A stretch of DNA of 60,379 nt from NCBI GenBank assembly GCA_001823925.1, contig MHWB01000009.1, forward strand, positions 89,086 to 149,464. The letters run 5' to 3'. Under the pieces are notes generated by a model. That model made no database searches and was not told the DNA's origin. It saw only the letters and a program-made list of their open reading frames with translations. Positions 59,002 through 60,379 of this stretch are shown one piece after another. The DNA is from Candidatus Zambryskibacteria bacterium RIFCSPLOWO2_01_FULL_39_39. Its GTDB lineage: Bacteria > Patescibacteriota > Minisyncoccia > Phycocordibacterales > WO2-35-19. The position numbers were made by a program, and so were the translations under genes. Each line of letters starts with the position of its first letter. The stretch's first letter is position 1.

Positions 59002-59526
59002 CTACCTTATCCCAGTATCACAAGAAATATCTACAACACTATTTTGGCCAGATTCAACTTGTACTGTCGTAGAGCCACAGCTTGGAAAGACTGAGCCACC
59101 GGCTGGTTTTAACTCATATGATCCAAGAGGGAGCTCTGTATTAAATTTACCCAGATCATCACTTTTAATTGTTTTTAAAATGAATGTTTTCCCTATTTGT
59201 TTGATTTCTATAGATGTAGCGTAAGGCCTTGGCGCGCAACCCGGTTCTGGCGGTATGCGCTCTACGGGGCAAGTGGGGCTAGTTGTTATCGTACCAGAAA
59301 TAGTCCCCGTCTTTGTCGTTGCTTCTTCTTTTATTTCTGTAGTAGGACAGAGTGCAAATTCACAATTTGGTCCAGTCCGACCGACTGTGGAACCGTCAGG
59401 ACAAAGTTTGGCCTCCATGTTACAAGCGATCGGTCTCTTTTGCTCCACTTTTTTATTATAAAAATAAAACCCCCCAGCAAGAGCCACTAGCACCAATAAA
59501 ATTATTATAATAATTTTGTTACCCAT
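59002..59526 (-). CDS. Membrane-anchored Cys-rich surface protein
   Basis: A 174-aa protein with N-terminal helix (about 5-23). Residues about 35-61 carry the Cys pattern CNMEAKLCPDGSTVGR then C-x-x-x-x-C, a small module common in CPR secreted proteins. Residues about 75-174 are a carboxypeptidase-regulatory-like beta-sandwich (GTISGTITTSP, LGKFNTELPLGSYELKPAG) with more Cys residues, likely in disulfides. Function unknown; display on the cell surface is inferred. Confidence 0.68.
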   Translation of the reverse strand: MGNKIIIIILLVLVALAGGFYFYNKKVEQKRPIACNMEAKLCPDGSTVGRTGPNCEFALCPTTEIKEEATTKTGTISGTITTSPTCPVERIPPEPGCAPRPYATSIEIKQIGKTFILKTIKSDDLGKFNTELPLGSYELKPAGGSVFPSCGSTTVQVESGQNSVVDISCDTGIR

Positions 59527-59615
59527 ACTTTTTTATGTCTCTTTAGTTATAGCACACTTTTAAGGTATTGAAGATTTATTTTTTGTTTTATTGTATGATG
59601 CTTTTGGAGAAAATT

Positions 59616-59831
59616 ATGCCTAACAACTTTTGGGTTGATGTATTATCGGGGGCTATGACAAGTTATTTCAAACAACGCATAACAGACAAAGCTTTTGAAG
59701 CGGGCAAAAACGGACAACCACCTCCACAGTACAGTATTTTAGAGGTACAACAAATATCAGACAATGCCTATTCACAAGGTCAAAAATCAGTACTTGTGGA
59801 TATAGGTAACAAAGTAGCAAAGAGAGAGTAA
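59616..59831 (+). CDS. Small hypothetical protein, 71 aa
   Basis: About 71 aa from the ATG at 59616, preceded by GGAG at an eight-base spacing; the longer reading adds 16 unlikely hydrophobic residues. The sequence (MPNNFWVDVLSGAMTSYFKQ, then AFEAGKNGQPPPQYS) is mixed charged and polar with no recognised domain. The only plus gene of this stretch, closed by a hairpin terminator at 59855. Confidence 0.6.
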   Translation: MPNNFWVDVLSGAMTSYFKQRITDKAFEAGKNGQPPPQYSILEVQQISDNAYSQGQKSVLVDIGNKVAKRE

Positions 59832-59854
59832 GTTCTTTGCCCCATTGATTTTAG

Positions 59855-59878
59855 AGCTACCAAGTCGGTAGCTTTTTG
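59855..59878 (+). terminator. Terminator after the 71-aa gene
   Basis: AGCTACC / GGTAGCT stem, loop AAGTC, then TTTTT. Confidence 0.85.
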
Positions 59879-59935
59879 TTTATGAAAAGCGCATTAAAAT
59901 ATCAAATTTTGGACTATTTTTGCAAAATTTTTACA

Positions 59936-59970
59936 AAAGAAAGAGGGCTGATCCGAAGAACAGCCCCTCT
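59936..59970 (-). terminator. Terminator after the 42-aa gene
   Basis: AGAGGGGCTG / CAGCCCTCT stem with one bulge and loop TTCTTCGGAT, followed on minus by TTCTTTTG. Confidence 0.8.
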
Positions 59971-59983
59971 GGACACATTATTT

Positions 59984-60112
59984 TTATCGAGGCCTGTTGG
60001 CCTCAACTGTCTGCTGCCACGCTCTCCACACTGACTTGGCCGCTGGTGGCAAATAGATCCAAAGTCCGATGCCTATCAACAACAGTAATAGTGTTAGTGC
60101 AACCTGCTTCAT
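59984..60112 (-). CDS. 42-residue single-span membrane peptide
   Basis: The minus strand encodes MKQVALTLLLLLIGIGLWIY then LPPAAKSVWRAWQQTVEANR and ends. A hydrophobic helix is followed by an amphipathic basic tail. A GGAGG site lies seven bases before the ATG and a terminator follows, which supports a real gene below common size limits. Function unknown; size and shape resemble small membrane regulators or toxins. Confidence 0.6.
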   Translation of the reverse strand: MKQVALTLLLLLIGIGLWIYLPPAAKSVWRAWQQTVEANRPR

Positions 60113-60124
60113 TGGGATCCTCCG

Positions 60125-60280
60125 TCAGACTGTGAAAGATTGTCGAAGAATCTCTCTTCGCACCTTTTGTGCCTCAACAATTCCCTTCTTGTGCTCCCTA
60201 ATCACAGGAGCTTGATCTTTTAACTTTTGGACAAGTCTCTTGAGGTCTTCAGCAGTAATGATTGGCTCTTTGGTCTTCAT
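60125..60280 (-). CDS. 51-residue helical, charged peptide
   Basis: The minus strand encodes MKTKEPIITAEDLKRLVQKL, then KDQAPVIREHKKGIVEAQKV and ends with SFTV. It is a mostly helical, Lys-rich and soluble protein. GGGAG lies before the ATG at a six-base spacing. The 42-aa membrane peptide gene follows 12 bases downstream, so the two are likely an operon. No family recognised. Confidence 0.58.
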   Translation of the reverse strand: MKTKEPIITAEDLKRLVQKLKDQAPVIREHKKGIVEAQKVRREILRQSFTV

Positions 60281-60310
60281 CTTGTACTCCCGTCCGTTAT
60301 TATACCACTT

Positions 60311-60379
60311 TTATTTTTTTAGTCTTTCTTCCAACTCCCCCACTCTCATCTCCAATTCTTTTAGTTTGTTATCATCTTC
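60311..60379 (-). CDS. Partial C-terminal coiled coil of a gene running off the edge
   Basis: The last 23 codons on minus read DDNKLKELEMRVGELEERLK then a stop; the frame is open to the window edge. The heptad pattern of Leu with Lys/Glu is a coiled coil. The remainder of the gene lies outside. Confidence 0.5.
   Translation of the reverse strand, partial: EDDNKLKELEMRVGELEERLKK

Noticed and set aside
1-60379. tRNA, rRNA or integrase genes and a full prophage
   Set aside because: No cloverleaf, rRNA segment, integrase, terminase, portal or capsid gene was recognised. Only phage-like structural modules appear, so a prophage call is not supported.

Overview
The window looks like a piece of a bacterial genome from the Patescibacteria (CPR, probably Parcubacteria-like). 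This is inferred from the gene style: AT-rich DNA, many Ser/Thr/Gly-rich membrane-anchored surface proteins, an ECF sigma factor paired with a DUF5667 protein, a SWIB mini-protein, a minimal Tat cassette and very few metabolic genes outside one island. No rRNA or tRNA gene was recognised, so the assignment is tentative.

Layout. (1) 0.05-6.6 kb: five minus-strand surface proteins. Three carry cohesin-like domains and one carries a C-terminal dockerin, so a cohesin-dockerin assembly on the cell surface is likely. (2) 6.6-25.4 kb: a fibre and glycan locus, all on minus. It holds a 1262-aa Ser-Pro repeat protein, two YadA-head/tail-fibre-like secreted proteins, about nine glycosyltransferase-type domains (including an unfamiliar GT-A-like family present three times), two methyltransferase fusions, a third methyltransferase, a DegT aminotransferase with a GNAT acetyltransferase, and a Zn-ribbon/phage-decoration-like protein. 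(3) 25.4-26.9 kb: a Tat cassette of one small Tat-signal protein, tatA, a truncated tatA copy and tatC. (4) 26.9-44.9 kb: housekeeping and surface genes: a fibre-like protein, typA/bipA, SWIB, cold-shock protein, a lone response regulator, a 2408-aa repeat protein, a DEAD-box helicase, a 19-codon basic peptide, nitronate monooxygenase, ECF sigma plus DUF5667, an FN3 protein and uppP.

(5) 45.3-56.0 kb: the most striking part, visibly GC-richer and built differently, with strong Shine-Dalgarno sites and a hairpin terminator after most units. It encodes what appears to be a complete Preiss-Handler route from nicotinamide to NAD+: nicotinamidase PncA, PRPP synthetase, nicotinate phosphoribosyltransferase PncB, a NadM-Nudix fusion and glutamine-dependent NadE, plus a separate Nudix hydrolase. 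The nicotinamidase gene leads directly into a VWA protein, a PP2C phosphatase and a serine/threonine kinase. That arrangement matches the TerY-P phosphorylation triad, which is known from stress-response and defence contexts. The joining of NAD+ salvage to a TerY-P triad is the best candidate here for an undescribed system.

(6) 56.0-60.4 kb: two tandem M14 peptidase-like proteins, one of which has lost its third zinc ligand and catalytic Glu, then a Gmad2-domain protein and several small membrane or basic proteins, two of them below usual gene-calling size. Protein functions are from motif recognition by eye; no database search was run.
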